Origin: Linyphia triangularis
Lineage: Eukaryota; Arthropoda; Arachnida; Araneae; Linyphiidae
Direction: 5' to 3'
DNA: 64,000 nt
Assembly (NCBI GenBank): GCA_963978545.1
Contig: OZ021725.1
Location: forward strand, 12,353,197 to 12,417,196
Part shown: piece by piece, positions 11,096 through 21,745 of the stretch
How the letters are laid out: the number at the start of each line of letters is the position of its first letter
How positions within the stretch are numbered: position 1 is the stretch's first letter
Made by a program: the position numbers and the translations under genes
The notes under the pieces: model-generated
Told to the model about the DNA's origin: nothing
Databases searched by the model: none
What the model saw: the letters and a program-made list of their open reading frames with translations, nothing else

Positions 11096-11748
11096 TTTTT
11101 GAAACTTTTCTTTACACATATTTTTACATAAGCAATTAGTTTGTAAAAACGATTTGTATCTTTTTTAGTAAAAAAAAACTATTTTGTATACGTATTTTCG
11201 AAAAAATTCATTTCGATTTGAGTTTTTTCCGTTGAAAAAAACTATATTTTACTGATTCGTTTCATTTATATTGTTGATAACTTTTTTTTACAAATTTTTA
11301 TTTTTTTCTTCTTGTTTTTAAAGAATTATTTATCTACCTAGTAACTGTAATTCGTGTTTTATGAAGATTTCGTGCCGCATGTATCTTTCTTATAACAGTT
11401 ACTTCATTGCAAAAGGTTGTTGATAACCCGTTTTGCTTCAAAACCAACTATATTTAAAATTTAAATTCAATTTTCAAAAAACTTAAAAACGCAGAAATTG
11501 TTAAGTTAACCTTGAAACAATCAAGGACTTTTGTTCTCTCAATACATAGTAAAAAATATCAAAAAACTAGTCATTAGCATGGCAATAATTTTTATTTTTT
11601 TTAAACTTTGTTTTATGAGTTTTTTTTGTTTTTTTTTCTTCAAAATTTTATGTTGAAATCCGAAAACTTTTAGATTTCATTCGGTCATAACACATATTTT
11701 AAAATTGGGAGCTTCGTAAAAATGTGTTTCTTTAAGTAAAAAACCTAC
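11096..11748. other. AT-rich spacer with poly-T runs
   Basis: Many T-rich stretches. No frame, repeat copy or RNA gene that I can support. Confidence 0.4.
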
Positions 11749-12470
11749 TGTTGCGTGGATGGGTTCGAAAGACTTGAAGCCAAAGCAGATTAAAACTTGA
11801 AGAAATATATTCCGATATAATTCTTCGCAGATTCTTTTACAACTCCAGAACTTTCCATTCTAATAGACACAATACAGCTCTTTACACAACAATGGAGCAC
11901 AAACAGCAGTTAAAAACTAGATACACAACTGCTAAAATCGACGCAAAAGACAATGCAATACAGTTAACTTTCAGAACTACTCTAAATGCTCGCTGAGAGA
12001 CAACTAACTAACTGACTCGATCACCCTCTCTCTTGGCCTTATATAGGAAGGCGAATTTTCGCGAATCTTCTAGAGATAGAAATTTGGAGAATTTTCCAGA
12101 TCGCAGTCAAAAAGCCTTTTACAGGTACTTGGGGACCGAAAATGTCGCCAAATAGTCGCCAAGTTTGGCGACATTTGGCAATTTCTCGCCAAACTTGGCG
12201 ACCAAAATTAATCACCAAAACCGTCACCAACTTGGCTCTATCTCGCCAAGTTGGCGAGATTGCCATTAACCATAATGTTAAATGGCCTTCCTGTAAAACT
12301 CATTTTCCAGCATTATCCCTGAAAAACTCGATTCGAGCATTAAGAGACGCATTGCAGGAAAGCGAAGTAAAAACAAACTCTTGCACTACCTTATACGAAG
12401 TGTACATAAAATGCTCTTTTTGCATAATTAATACTACGAAATATTTACAAATATACAGAAATCCGTAACA
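11749..12470 (-). mobile_element. Solo LTR of a Gypsy-type retrotransposon
   Basis: Read on the minus strand it begins TGTTACGGATTTCTG and ends CACGCAACA (TG..CA ends). It contains a TATATAAGG box near 12040 and a dense set of GGCGA/TCGCC motifs (12140-12265). It is homologous to 14513-15173 on the other strand. No internal region, primer-binding site or polypurine tract adjoins it, and no matching 4-5-bp duplication is seen. Reading frames within it are not genes. Confidence 0.8.
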
Positions 12471-14512
12471 ATATTTATTTATATTTTACGAGCGAAAATA
12501 GCGATAAAATCGGAAAGAAAATAAATATCATCTCTCCCTCCTCCCCTGCACATACCTTTCCACTCCTTTTAGATAAGAGTTTTGTATTGGTTAGAAGAAT
12601 CCAAGAAAAGGCCAAAATTGGAAAAACTGATTCTTCGAGAATTCTGATTCTTCGATTCACGAGAAGCGATGTAGTTGGCAGAACAGAAGCCAAGAATGGA
12701 ATAAATTGGCGAGAAATTCTTTTCGAATTTAAAATTAATTGGAACACTTTATCGTTGTTTCATTGAATTTTAAAAAGGAAAGAAATATTTGAAATTTATT
12801 ATCTTTTACAGTTTTGACGAGGGAGTATATGCACGACCAGGTGTCAAAAGTATAATCAGATAAAATAAGAAAAATGCAATAAATTAGTTAAACATTTAAG
12901 TATTGCCAATAAAATTTACATTTAAACTTGAATCTCTAAATTTAAAAAGATATAATTTCCAATTCAAAACATATCGACATGATCTCTTCTAACAAGTAAC
13001 CATTCAACTGCCATCCCTAAAAAAGGAAGCTAACCATTGTTACGGTACTGTAATAACAGAACAGGTACTGTAATAACAGTTATGTTATAAAGTCAACATG
13101 GCCTCAGTTAAGGAAGCATTTGCCAAGATTCATTTTGCTAAAAGCCTTTTTTTAGTTATTAATTGAAAAGTAAGTTATATTAATTGTACTTCAATTAAAT
13201 TTCAATAGCATAGAAGAATTTGCAGCTAAAAAGAGTGATCAGATATCTTTATGATTTCAATTACTTCATGTACCTTCACATTTTTTTTTACTTTCAATTA
13301 CCTATATGTATTACATAGTGTAATGAAAGTATAGTACTCGGTCGGTCAAAAAAAAAAAAAAAAAAACATTGTTTGCATTTCTCTACGTTTTGGAGCAACT
13401 CACCTGATCTCAAAAAAGTGATAAAAAAAAAAAAAAATGTATGTCTGTGAGTATTTGTGTCTGTGTGTCTGTGGTCAGCATAACTCACGAAGAAATTGAC
13501 CGACGATGTTCAAATTTGGTGTGTGAGTTGATGATGGCACAGGGACCTACCATTAAGGTTTTCGTCAAAATCGCGCATGCGCATAAGGTAGCTGCCATTT
13601 AAAAAATCAAGTTTTTCAGTAATTGCTAAAAAACGTCTCAAATGATTTTGTCCAAAATCGCTGTAGCAATACCCCTTGAGGTGTTCTAAACGTCCCCACC
13701 TCCAAAATTTCCGTAAAAATGCTTTAACGGCTTTAAAAAAATTGAAAAACGAATGCTTTTAACACAGTTTTATTTCCTTGAACATACCTCATTAACGATA
13801 ATTTTTTCTGCTCTCATCAGTTTCACTTATAAAAGAGGATAATATAAGAGCTATCGAAATGTGTATCTCTAAAATTATCAATTTAGCGAAGTTTTTTTTT
13901 TTTTTTAGACCGATATTTTTTTACCCATTTTTTTCAGACCCATACTAGAATTATGGTAAAAAAATATCGTCAAACTGGCCATTTTTGCTAAATGAATGAT
14001 GAAAATATAAAAACGGTAAATGACATAAATTGGCATCAGTATTATAGTGTAGTTGAAAGTTGTGCGATTTTCCACAACCCTAGTTCATTTTACACTTGAT
14101 GTGCTGTTTTTTTTTTTAATAAATCAAATTATTAATTTTACGCGAATGCGTGAGTGCGTCAGTAATTAGCAAAACATATTGTACAAGACAGATTAAAATA
14201 TAATTATTTTTATAAAAAAATGAACTTTATTGTAATCACTTTTCTGTCACAACTATAAGAAAAGTAAAAAACAAATGGTCAAAGCTAAAAAAAAAAAAAA
14301 AAAAAAAGTCAATGGGATTTAAGACATTGTTTGTTCCCCACGAGGGAGTCATTATCTGGATCGGACAGTTATAGCCATGCTGTTGAATTCACGCATTATT
14401 CTCTCATTACACCATTGAAGAATATTACTGAATAATTCGATTGTTGCTAACAATCCAGTGATTTGATTGTTCCTATCTCTACCCATGACGCTCCTATAAT
14501 ATTGTTACGAAT
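12471..14512. other. AT-rich spacer between inverted LTRs
   Basis: No supported gene. It contains several A or T runs, a GT-rich stretch near 13440-13475 and a repeated GTACTGTAATAACAG at 13046-13080. The stretch from 13290 to 14330 (for example CACGAAGAAATTGACC, AAATTTGGTGTGTGAG) has the feel of an old transposon, but there is no second copy here to prove it. Confidence 0.35.
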
Positions 14513-15173
14513 TTCTGTATATGTGTAAATATTTCGTAGTATTAATTATGTAAAAAGGAAAATTTATGTACATTTCGCTTAAGGCAGTGCAAGAATTTGT
14601 TTTCGCTTTCCTGCAATGCGTCTCTTAATGCTTGAAAACGAGTTCTACAGGGATCATGCTGGAAAACGATTTTTACAAGTAGCTGGCCATTTAACATTAT
14701 GGTTAATGGCAATCTCGTCAAGTTGGCGACGGTTTTGGCGACTAATTTTGGTCGCCAAATTTGGAGAGAAATTTCCAAATATCGCCAAACTTGGCGACCA
14801 TTTGGCGACATTTTCGGTCCCCATGTACCTGTATAGGGCTTTTCGACTACGATCTGGAAAGTTCTCTAAATTTCTATCTCTGGAAGATTCGCGAAAGAAA
14901 TTTTTCTATATAAGGCCGGTCAAGAGTTACTGAGTTAGTTGTCTCTCAGTGAGCATTCATCAGAGTAGTTCCAAAAGCGAACTGTGTTGCATTGTCTTTT
15001 GTGGCGATTTTAGCAGTCGTGTATCAAGTTTTAAACTGCTGTTTGTGCTCTACTGTTGTGCAAAGAGCTGTATTGAGTCTACTAGAACGAGAAGTTCTGG
15101 AGTTGTAGAAGAATCTGCGAAGAGTTATATCGGAATAAATGTCTTCAAGTTTTGATCTGCTTTGGCTTCAAGT
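14513..15173 (+). mobile_element. 3'-truncated Gypsy-type LTR
   Basis: Starts TGTTACGAATTTCTG and follows the minus-strand LTR at 11749-12470 closely, including the GGCGA-rich block, TATATAAGG near 14905 and AATAAA near 15134. The match stops after CTTCAAGT at about 15173, so the last ~25 bases of the LTR are missing. The two LTRs point towards each other on opposite strands and do not bound one element. Confidence 0.8.
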
Positions 15174-15649
15174 ATTTGGCACAATATATATCTTGCCTCA
15201 TATTCTCGACCAGGGCACAGTATCACACTACGTCCACGGCCCAATACCGTGCTTCGCGGCTCTTGGGTACGGAACAGCTGTTCTAAAGGCAAGAGGGGAA
15301 TATCATATGAGACCCCCCTCCCCTTCCTGCATATTCACCCTTGATGGGATATATGGTACGAGTTCCAAAAACGTGTGTTCCGATGAGATCGATCTTTAAG
15401 ATCTTGGAAACTCCCAGCATCAAGGATAAGATCACTCCCTCCCAAGTCTGGATGCGTTGTTGTAGTGCTTTGTCATTGGCGCTTAGTTGCAATGAGTTAG
15501 CGCATTTGTTTGAAAAGGGATTAGACTTAACAGTCCCTTCAGTTTGTTATCCGACTCATGGTAGTGCGGCAAAATACTTACCAAGCATGAAAAGTTTCGG
15601 AATGAAGATTTCATCGGGAGTCAGCAGTTCAGGAGCGTCCGGGCCATAG
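15174..15649. other. GC-richer block, possibly coding-derived, broken by a MITE
   Basis: More GC-rich than its surroundings and open over long stretches on both strands. On the minus strand 15649-15582 reads through with D-A-P-E-L-L-T-P-D-E-I-F and then a strong donor-like GTAAGTATT at 15581. A second minus-strand frame covers 15283-15492 (69 codons). I cannot assign a family. It may be a decayed exon pair or retroelement piece interrupted by the hAT-type MITE at 15650. Confidence 0.25.
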
Positions 15650-16408
15650 TAGAGGTCGGCGATATATCGATACGACGATATTTTTAAAGAAATATCGATC
15701 GATGAAATATCGATACAAGTCACGATATATCGATATTTTCAAATATTTTTAGTTTTTTTTATGATCGTTTTGTAGTTTCATGTTTTTTTTTTTTTTTTTT
15801 TTTTTTTTATTTTCTTTATTCCCTTTTCAAAAACTTCAAAGCTAAAGTTTGGACTTGGCCGAGAGACAGTTAAAATGGCACACTAACCAAAAAGAAAACA
15901 TAATGTAATGGAAAGATAAGATCATTTATTAGTAGTGATTAACATAGCGCCGTTTCTGTTGCCAACTTGTGCCTGGAATTTGCATCTAATTTTAAATGTT
16001 AAAATCATCTCTAACAGCAAAATATGCGGTAAACTACTTTTCCAAATTTCTTCTTTAAAAATAAATGTGAATTCATGCATTGATATCCAAATTTATTTTA
16101 TTTATTCTGATTGATAACATAATTTATTTATTAAAACAATTTTTATAATTTATTTATTAAAAAATTTTTATAATTTATTTATTAAAACAATTTTTATAAT
16201 TTATTTATTAAAACAATTTTTATAATTTTGTTATTAAAGCAATTTTGGAATGAATTCATGAAAAGTAGAAATTTGCTCCGAAAAACTTCGCTTCTGGCAA
16301 ATTAGAAAATCAAATAAATAAAAAAATCATGTATCGATGTATCGATATTTTTTTCTATGCAACGATCCTAGTATCGATATTTATTTTGATCGATATTTCC
16401 GACGTCTA
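15650..16408. mobile_element. hAT-type MITE with ATCGATA-rich ends, copy 1
   Basis: Ends TAGAGGTCGGC and (inverted) TAGACGTCGGA are followed by clustered TATCGATA motifs at both ends. The flanking octamers GGCCATAG and TGCCATAG match at 7 of 8 positions, fitting the 8-bp duplication of hAT elements. Homologous to 38890-39492. Inside are a poly-T run at 15783 and three copies of a ~38-bp TTTATTATTAAAA-type repeat (16130-16220). Confidence 0.9.
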
Positions 16409-16923
16409 TGCCATAGGGTTGTCAGGAGCAATCACCGGTCGGTCGGTGTCAGTAAAAAAACGAGCCGGTTAGGAAGATACTTTTTTTTTTTAAAAAAGTT
16501 TAAAAAATTTTCCCCTTTAATATAATTAGTTACCTTCCTTAATGTATTTTTTTTAATAAACTCAATGCGTTCAAAACCCAATCATACCCACCAATCTACT
16601 GTTGAACTATTAATTTAGTTTCAGAGAAAAATGTGTGCATTAAAAAATTGTTTAAAATTTCCCTTCACTTTAATTTTATAGATTATGTTGTATTTAGAAA
16701 GTAGATGCACCAGTATTTATATATTATCGTACTGCGACTGTTTACTTTTAAGATTAAATAATCAATGGTCTATGGAAATCAAGTGCGTTCAAGGGAGGCG
16801 AAGGATAGAGAAAATTTGATTCAGTTAAACTATTTATTAAAACAATTCAATTATTAAAATTGATGAATAAAAGCATTTAATTATTGAAATTATTTATTGG
16901 ATATAAATATTTAAATAAAATAT
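16409..16923. other. AT-rich spacer
   Basis: No gene seen. TTATTAAAA-type simple sequence becomes frequent near the retrotransposon insertion site. Confidence 0.4.
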
Positions 16924-17377
16924 TGTTGCACAAATTGTCTGTATATATTGTAAATAGTGACGTATTATTTCAAAATTCTATTGTAATTTATTTTTATCTT
17001 ATTTTATTTATTAATTAATAGCGATTATACAAGTTAGAAAAAGGTGGCAACACCTAAAACCATCGAGAAGTTTCGAGATATTTCTTTTCTATGAATTGGC
17101 TGGAAATTTCGAGAATGTCTCACGCGCTTGTATATAAAAAGACTGGAGAACGGGAAAGTTTTCAGATTGACTTCGGAGTTCGTTGAAAGCGGATCGCTTT
17201 GTTTACCTATTGGAGTGAGCTTGTATAATCGCTGAATTCGAAGTTATTTGTGTTGAAGCTTGAGAGTAATTAAACTGTTGCCTGTGAATAAATTCTGTGA
17301 GTTTTCTGAAGAGAGAATAAATATTTTTAAACCGTGAAAACTGTGCCATCATTGCCTTAGTGGAAAAATTCATAACA
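16924..17377 (+). repeat. 5' LTR
   Basis: Begins TGTTGCACAAATTG and ends ATTCATAACA. A TATA-like GTATATAAAAAG lies near 17131 and AATAAA motifs near 17287 and 17317, as expected for the promoter and poly(A) parts of an LTR. Confidence 0.93.
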
Positions 17378-17378
17378 G

Positions 17379-17396
17379 TGGTGTCAGAAGTGGGGT
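17379..17396 (+). other. Primer-binding site (tRNA-Leu-like)
   Basis: TGGTGTCAGAAGTGGGG starts one base after the 5' LTR. The TGGTGTCA...GTGGG form fits the 3' end of a leucine tRNA as known for Gypsy-type elements. The exact primer is an inference. Confidence 0.7.
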
Positions 17397-17428
17397 CTCG
17401 TAATTTTGAATGCCGACAACTAGATAGA

Positions 17429-18799
17429 ATGATGAGAAGCTATCCCGGAGCCAGGGATCGAAGGACCAGAGTCGTTTGCTGGCACTGCAAACGGGAAGGG
17501 CATATACGACGAAACTGCCTTGATTTGAAAAAGAGAAGGGATAACACTACCACGGATTCTCCACAACTGAATCTAGGAAGATGTCATCTCGCAGGGCAGA
17601 AGCTGCAATGTAGAACAGGTGAAGCCCCGACCAGTCGTTTCCACGTTTCATCCCGACAAGGAGGAAACCAGGGTTTATTCGTGAAGGGGGAGATCAACGG
17701 AACTCCATGTCGTCTAATCGTCGATTCGGGAGCGAACGTATCGATCGTAAGGACGGACGTGGCTCGTCGACTGAACAGCCGACTCCTCTACACAGCGCCC
17801 TCTGTTTCTCTACAAACTGTGTCTGGTGGTAATATCTCTGTTCATGGGAAATTGCAAGTGGACATTGCCCTTGGATTTAACACCTACAAGCACACCGTTT
17901 ATGTTGCCGAAATTGTAGATCCGTGCATTCTCGGACTAGACTTTTTGAAGAAAAATGGAATTACGCTGAATTTTGAGAAAAGCAAGCTGCAAACATGGAG
18001 AGGCGAAGTTCCTTTGCACGATCTAGACATGAAAGAGCTGTGCGTATATCGGATTGTAGCTCATGAAGACAATGTCATAGAGAATGCTGAAGAGTCCACA
18101 TCTATGAAAAGTACCTCTCCAGCCTCGGAAAGAGAACCGAAGAAAGCGACGTTGATGAAACCCTCCCAGGAAGTGGTTCATGTGGAAATGGACAAAGTTA
18201 GTGAAGAGGGAATCGACATCCGTGCTCCTGTTACAAGCATCGAACGGAGGTCCCGGGATCTATCAGCTGCACCCGCGGATGATTCGGACGCAATATCAAA
18301 ATCATATAATCAGCAAGACGGGGATCAGAAACTTTCACCGCTTCTGTTGGCATACGGGAGTGCAACTCACGAGACCACCGGATTTTCTCCATCTCAAATG
18401 ATTTTCGGAAGAGACCTTAGACTACCCTGCGACCTCCTCTTTGGACGACCACCGGACACCCCTTCCTCGCCTGTCCAGTATCTAGATGATCTCCAGGCAC
18501 GTTTGGAAGCCGTACATCGGTTCGCCAGAGAAAGAATCAACATCATGACAGAGCGCATGAAGGTCCGCTACGATGCCAAGGCCACGGAACGTTCATTCCA
18601 GGAAGGTGACAAGGTGTGGTTATGGAATCCTAAACGTCGGAAAGGACTCTCCCCTAAGCTCCAGACGAACTGGGAAGGGCCGTATGTGGTCCTTAAGAAG
18701 ATCAACGACGTCGTGATGAGAATTCAACGGACACCCTCCTGTAAACCTAGAGTTGTACATAACAATAGACTAGCCCCATATTATAGTAGAAGTGATTGA
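17429..18799 (+). CDS. Fused Gag-zinc-knuckle / protease / integrase-tail polyprotein
   Basis: An uninterrupted 456-residue frame from the ATG at 17429; the frame is open further back into the LTR but without an ATG. Residues about 17-30 form a CCHC zinc knuckle (CWHCKREGHIRRNC). About residues 88-205 are a retropepsin-like domain with the active-site motif IVDSGAN and a later ILGLDFL. A lysine- and serine-rich linker follows. From about residue 310 it resumes in the end of the integrase core (ATHETTGFSPSQMIFGR), then the integrase C-terminal region with the GPY/F-type motif WEGPYVV and a final HNNRLAPYY. Reverse transcriptase and RNase H are absent. The join is in frame, so the deletion left an open frame. 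No envelope gene follows. The normal Gag start and capsid are also missing. The family assignment is certain; whether the fused protein is made is unknown. Confidence 0.9.
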   Translation: MMRSYPGARDRRTRVVCWHCKREGHIRRNCLDLKKRRDNTTTDSPQLNLGRCHLAGQKLQCRTGEAPTSRFHVSSRQGGNQGLFVKGEINGTPCRLIVDSGANVSIVRTDVARRLNSRLLYTAPSVSLQTVSGGNISVHGKLQVDIALGFNTYKHTVYVAEIVDPCILGLDFLKKNGITLNFEKSKLQTWRGEVPLHDLDMKELCVYRIVAHEDNVIENAEESTSMKSTSPASEREPKKATLMKPSQEVVHVEMDKVSEEGIDIRAPVTSIERRSRDLSAAPADDSDAISKSYNQQDGDQKLSPLLLAYGSATHETTGFSPSQMIFGRDLRLPCDLLFGRPPDTPSSPVQYLDDLQARLEAVHRFARERINIMTERMKVRYDAKATERSFQEGDKVWLWNPKRRKGLSPKLQTNWEGPYVVLKKINDVVMRIQRTPSCKPRVVHNNRLAPYYSRSD

Positions 18800-18846
18800 A
18801 TTGCCTTTCCTCTTAAGGACTTCACTGCCCGGGACGTGCAGTCTTT

Positions 18847-18859
18847 AAGAAGGGGGAAA
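18847..18859 (+). other. Polypurine tract
   Basis: AAGAAGGGGGAAA directly abuts the 3' LTR, the usual plus-strand primer of LTR elements. Confidence 0.88.
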
Positions 18860-19325
18860 TGTTGCACAAATTGTCTGTATATATTGTAAATAGTGACGTA
18901 TTATTTCAAAATTCTATTGTAATTTATTTTTATCTTATTTTATTTATTAATTAATAGCGATTATACAAGTTAGAAAAAGGTGGCAACACCTAAAACCATC
19001 GAGAAGTTTCGAGATATTTCTTTTCTATGAATTGGCTGGAAATTTCGAGAATGTCTCACGCGCTTGTATATAAAAAGACTGGAGAACGGGAAAGTTTTCA
19101 GATTGACTTCGGAGTTCGTTGAAAGCGGATCGCTTTGTTTACCTATTGGAGTGAGCTTGTATAATCGCTGAATTCGAAGTTATTTTTGTTGAAGCTTGTG
19201 TTGAAGCTTGAGAGTAATTAAACTGTTGCCTGTGAATAAATTCTGTGAGTTTTCTGAAGAGAGAATAAATATTTTTAAACCGTGAAAACTGTGCCATCAT
19301 TGCCTCAGTGGAAAAATTCATAACA
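18860..19325 (+). repeat. 3' LTR
   Basis: Same sequence as 16924-17377 apart from a few substitutions and a local ~12-bp duplication (GTTGAAGCTTGT). It ends ATTCATAACA, followed by the ATAT duplication. Confidence 0.93.
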
Positions 19326-19579
19326 ATATATTAATTATCAAAACTATTTAATTATTGAAATTATTGGATAAAAATATTTAAATAAAATATATTAATTATC
19401 AAAACTATTTAATTATTAAAATTAATTAATGGAATTATTTTATCAACAAAAATTATTGAAATTTGATTAATAATTATATTGAAAGTTTGAAATTTCATAT
19501 TAAATAGATATGCTGACGATTATTGCGACAGTCTCGTGTTGGACTACATGGTTGAACTTTAAGATGTATTTTCTCATTG

Positions 19580-19765
19580 GTTGGTAGATTGGTTGTTTTC
19601 AGATTATCTGGCGCCGTCAGCAACACGAGGGCTATAATGAACCGAAACATTCGTCATTAGACAAGCCAACATACATTTACAAACACCCATGCCTAACACG
19701 GGACTCGAACCCGCAACCTCGCGGTCTAGAAGCTAGCACGCTAACCACTATACCGTTTGGTCGGC
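19580..19765 (-). mobile_element. tRNA-derived SINE (family A) with perfect TSD
   Basis: Nearly identical to 6632-6809. The minus strand shows the same tRNA-like head with B box GGGTTCGAGTCCCG. A perfect 12-bp duplication ATTTTCTCATTG lies at 19568-19579 and 19766-19777. Confidence 0.93.
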
Positions 19766-19865
19766 ATTTTCTCATTGAGAACAAAATTTAAGACTTTATT
19801 ATTATAGGTTATATGACTTAGACTTGATTTCCGTAATAATGAAAATTATTATTGTTTAATTATTT

Positions 19866-19947
19866 AAAGGGGGGGGAGGGGGGAAGAAAAAGAAAAAGGG
19901 GGGAAAAGGGGGGGGGGGAAGGAAAAAAAGGAAAGAAAAAAAAAAGA
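19866..19947 (+). repeat. 82-nt pure purine tract
   Basis: Only A and G for 82 bases, with several G runs of 6 to 12. Such tracts can form triplex or G-quadruplex DNA. No coding role is seen. Confidence 0.95.
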
Positions 19948-20061
19948 TAGAGAATCAGATATCAATTATAATTTTTTTGAGATAAAAAAAAAATCAATAT
20001 TTTTTTTTAGTTTTCATTAATGCTTTTCACTGTCAAATCGATAATAATTAAAGATACGTAC

Positions 20062-20147
20062 ATTGGCGTACTCGGTATGAGTCATCGGCTAGCAAAAATA
20101 TCCAACATAAACCATGTGGCCCGTCTAAAAGTTAGTGGCGAACGTTG
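20062..20147 (+). mobile_element. Fragment of a hAT element 3' end
   Basis: Matches the right end of the hAT element at 45223-46092: ATTGGCGTA, GGCCCGTCT and the terminal AAAAGTTAGTGGCGAACG. No left end is recognisable nearby. Confidence 0.75.
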
Positions 20148-21745
20148 CCCTAGAATCATGGTCGCCGCCAAGGAGCGTCAAGTCGATCAAATTTTACTCA
20201 CCTGGTGTTTAAATATTAAAACTTTACGATATAACTTTTCATACTCTTTTGATAATTCAACATAGTTTGTTGCTTGTGTTAATGCATTTCTTTTTCATAA
20301 GAACGAAGCATTTTTTTAAAGTTACATTGGAGCAAGTTTCAGAGTCGAAGAACTACAAAAACAATTTCCGAATTATTAAACAATTTTATTTCGAATAAAA
20401 TGTTAAATATAACAATACAATTGAAAATTAGCTCTTATATCTTATTTGAAACTTTTTTTATGAAGCATCAATTATTTTTTATGAAACAAATACATTTAAT
20501 GATTAAAATAGAATCCTTGTTCTAAAAGAGTTCATACCCATTTTCAGAAGAAAAAAAAATTCTCTGAATTTTCCAGAGTAGGGTTTTTCATCGCGGAGTT
20601 GATAATTTTTAGCCACATAAATATAGTCAAACCTCGAATACAAAAATTCTTCCGATAAATTGAAGTCTTTTTTTCTTTAAGAATAACTTTTTGCAAGTAT
20701 ATGTTATCAAATAATTCTGTAACATCAATTCCTCCAGTTAGGGTTAAGCTAATAGCATCGAAGAGTAGGTTATTTTCCAGAGTAATAACCACTTTTTCCA
20801 GGTTTTAGAGTGGTTTTTTCTTTTTTCCCTGAGATTTAAGGGCTTATTTATTATCCCAGAGTTTTCCAGGTTTTACCTGAGGCTTGCGAACCTTTTAACA
20901 ATTGTTTCTTTTTCCTCGATTATGATTTCAGCTCAATTGCCAAAATACATCCTTTACGACAAAAGATTTTTTGTTTCAATCTGAAAATTACGGACGATTT
21001 AACAAAATCCTTTCCAAATGTGTCGGTGCACCACAAGACACTTATCATTATCAACGATTTTTCGCTGATGTAATTACAACTTTCGCTATAAATAGACCAA
21101 GCAGCTTTTGTGACGGCATATTACACCAAGAAGATCACCGAAGCGATAACAATAGCCATACAGAATCACAGACACCAACGTAAATAAGGCGCAGTAATCT
21201 TTATTGTGTCTGTGAATGTGATGCGATCTGAGATTACCTGAATCGTTACGTGTGGCTTCCCGGGTAATTGTCACACACAGAAACTATTCCAAAACATTCC
21301 GTGACATCCGGTATCTTCGATTCTCCACCTGCTAGAATTTTCGACTTCGAACAGCTGAATTTTTCCACATTTTTGTCTTATTTACTAAAATGCTTTATCA
21401 GGGGAAAGTAAGCGGTCATTCTTGTGAAATCCGGGCCTGTTTTTTGTTCTAAAAAAATAAGTGAAAATACTACTTTTAGAACTTAGCCTCGAGCAAGATG
21501 CGTGCGGAATTGAAAACAAATGGCACACAACAATAATAGCTGTATGGAGCCACAAATAATAACTGCAGTGGTGGTGAACCACAGTTCAAACTCTGTAACA
21601 AGTTACTTATTCTTTTAAAAAGGACTCCTTAACTTAGAAATAACGTAACTAAAAAACAATGAAAGGCAAGTCGGATAGATGGAATTTTAAATACGCTTGT
21701 TTGCAAAATTTGTTTCATATTGAAATTGGCGACAAATTGTTTCAG
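20148..21745. other. AT-rich intergenic DNA
   Basis: No supported gene. Short frames on both strands do not look like known proteins and lack coding-like composition. Confidence 0.4.

Larger units (their letters stand above)
16924..19325 (+). mobile_element. Complete, internally deleted Gypsy LTR retrotransposon
   Basis: Two near-identical LTRs (454 and 466 bp) flank a ~1.5-kb interior with a primer-binding site, one ORF and a polypurine tract. ATAT occurs on both sides (16920-16923 and 19326-19329) as a 4-bp target duplication. The interior lacks reverse transcriptase, RNase H and most of integrase, so the copy cannot move without help from a relative. The LTRs differ mainly by a ~12-bp duplication of GTTGAAGCTT in the right one, which suggests a recent insertion. 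Confidence 0.95.

Noticed and set aside
12142..12468. 108-codon protein and neighbouring frames at 12039-12266 and 14542-14933
   Set aside because: They lie in the two Gypsy-type LTRs and reflect the GGCGA-rich cluster, not coding.
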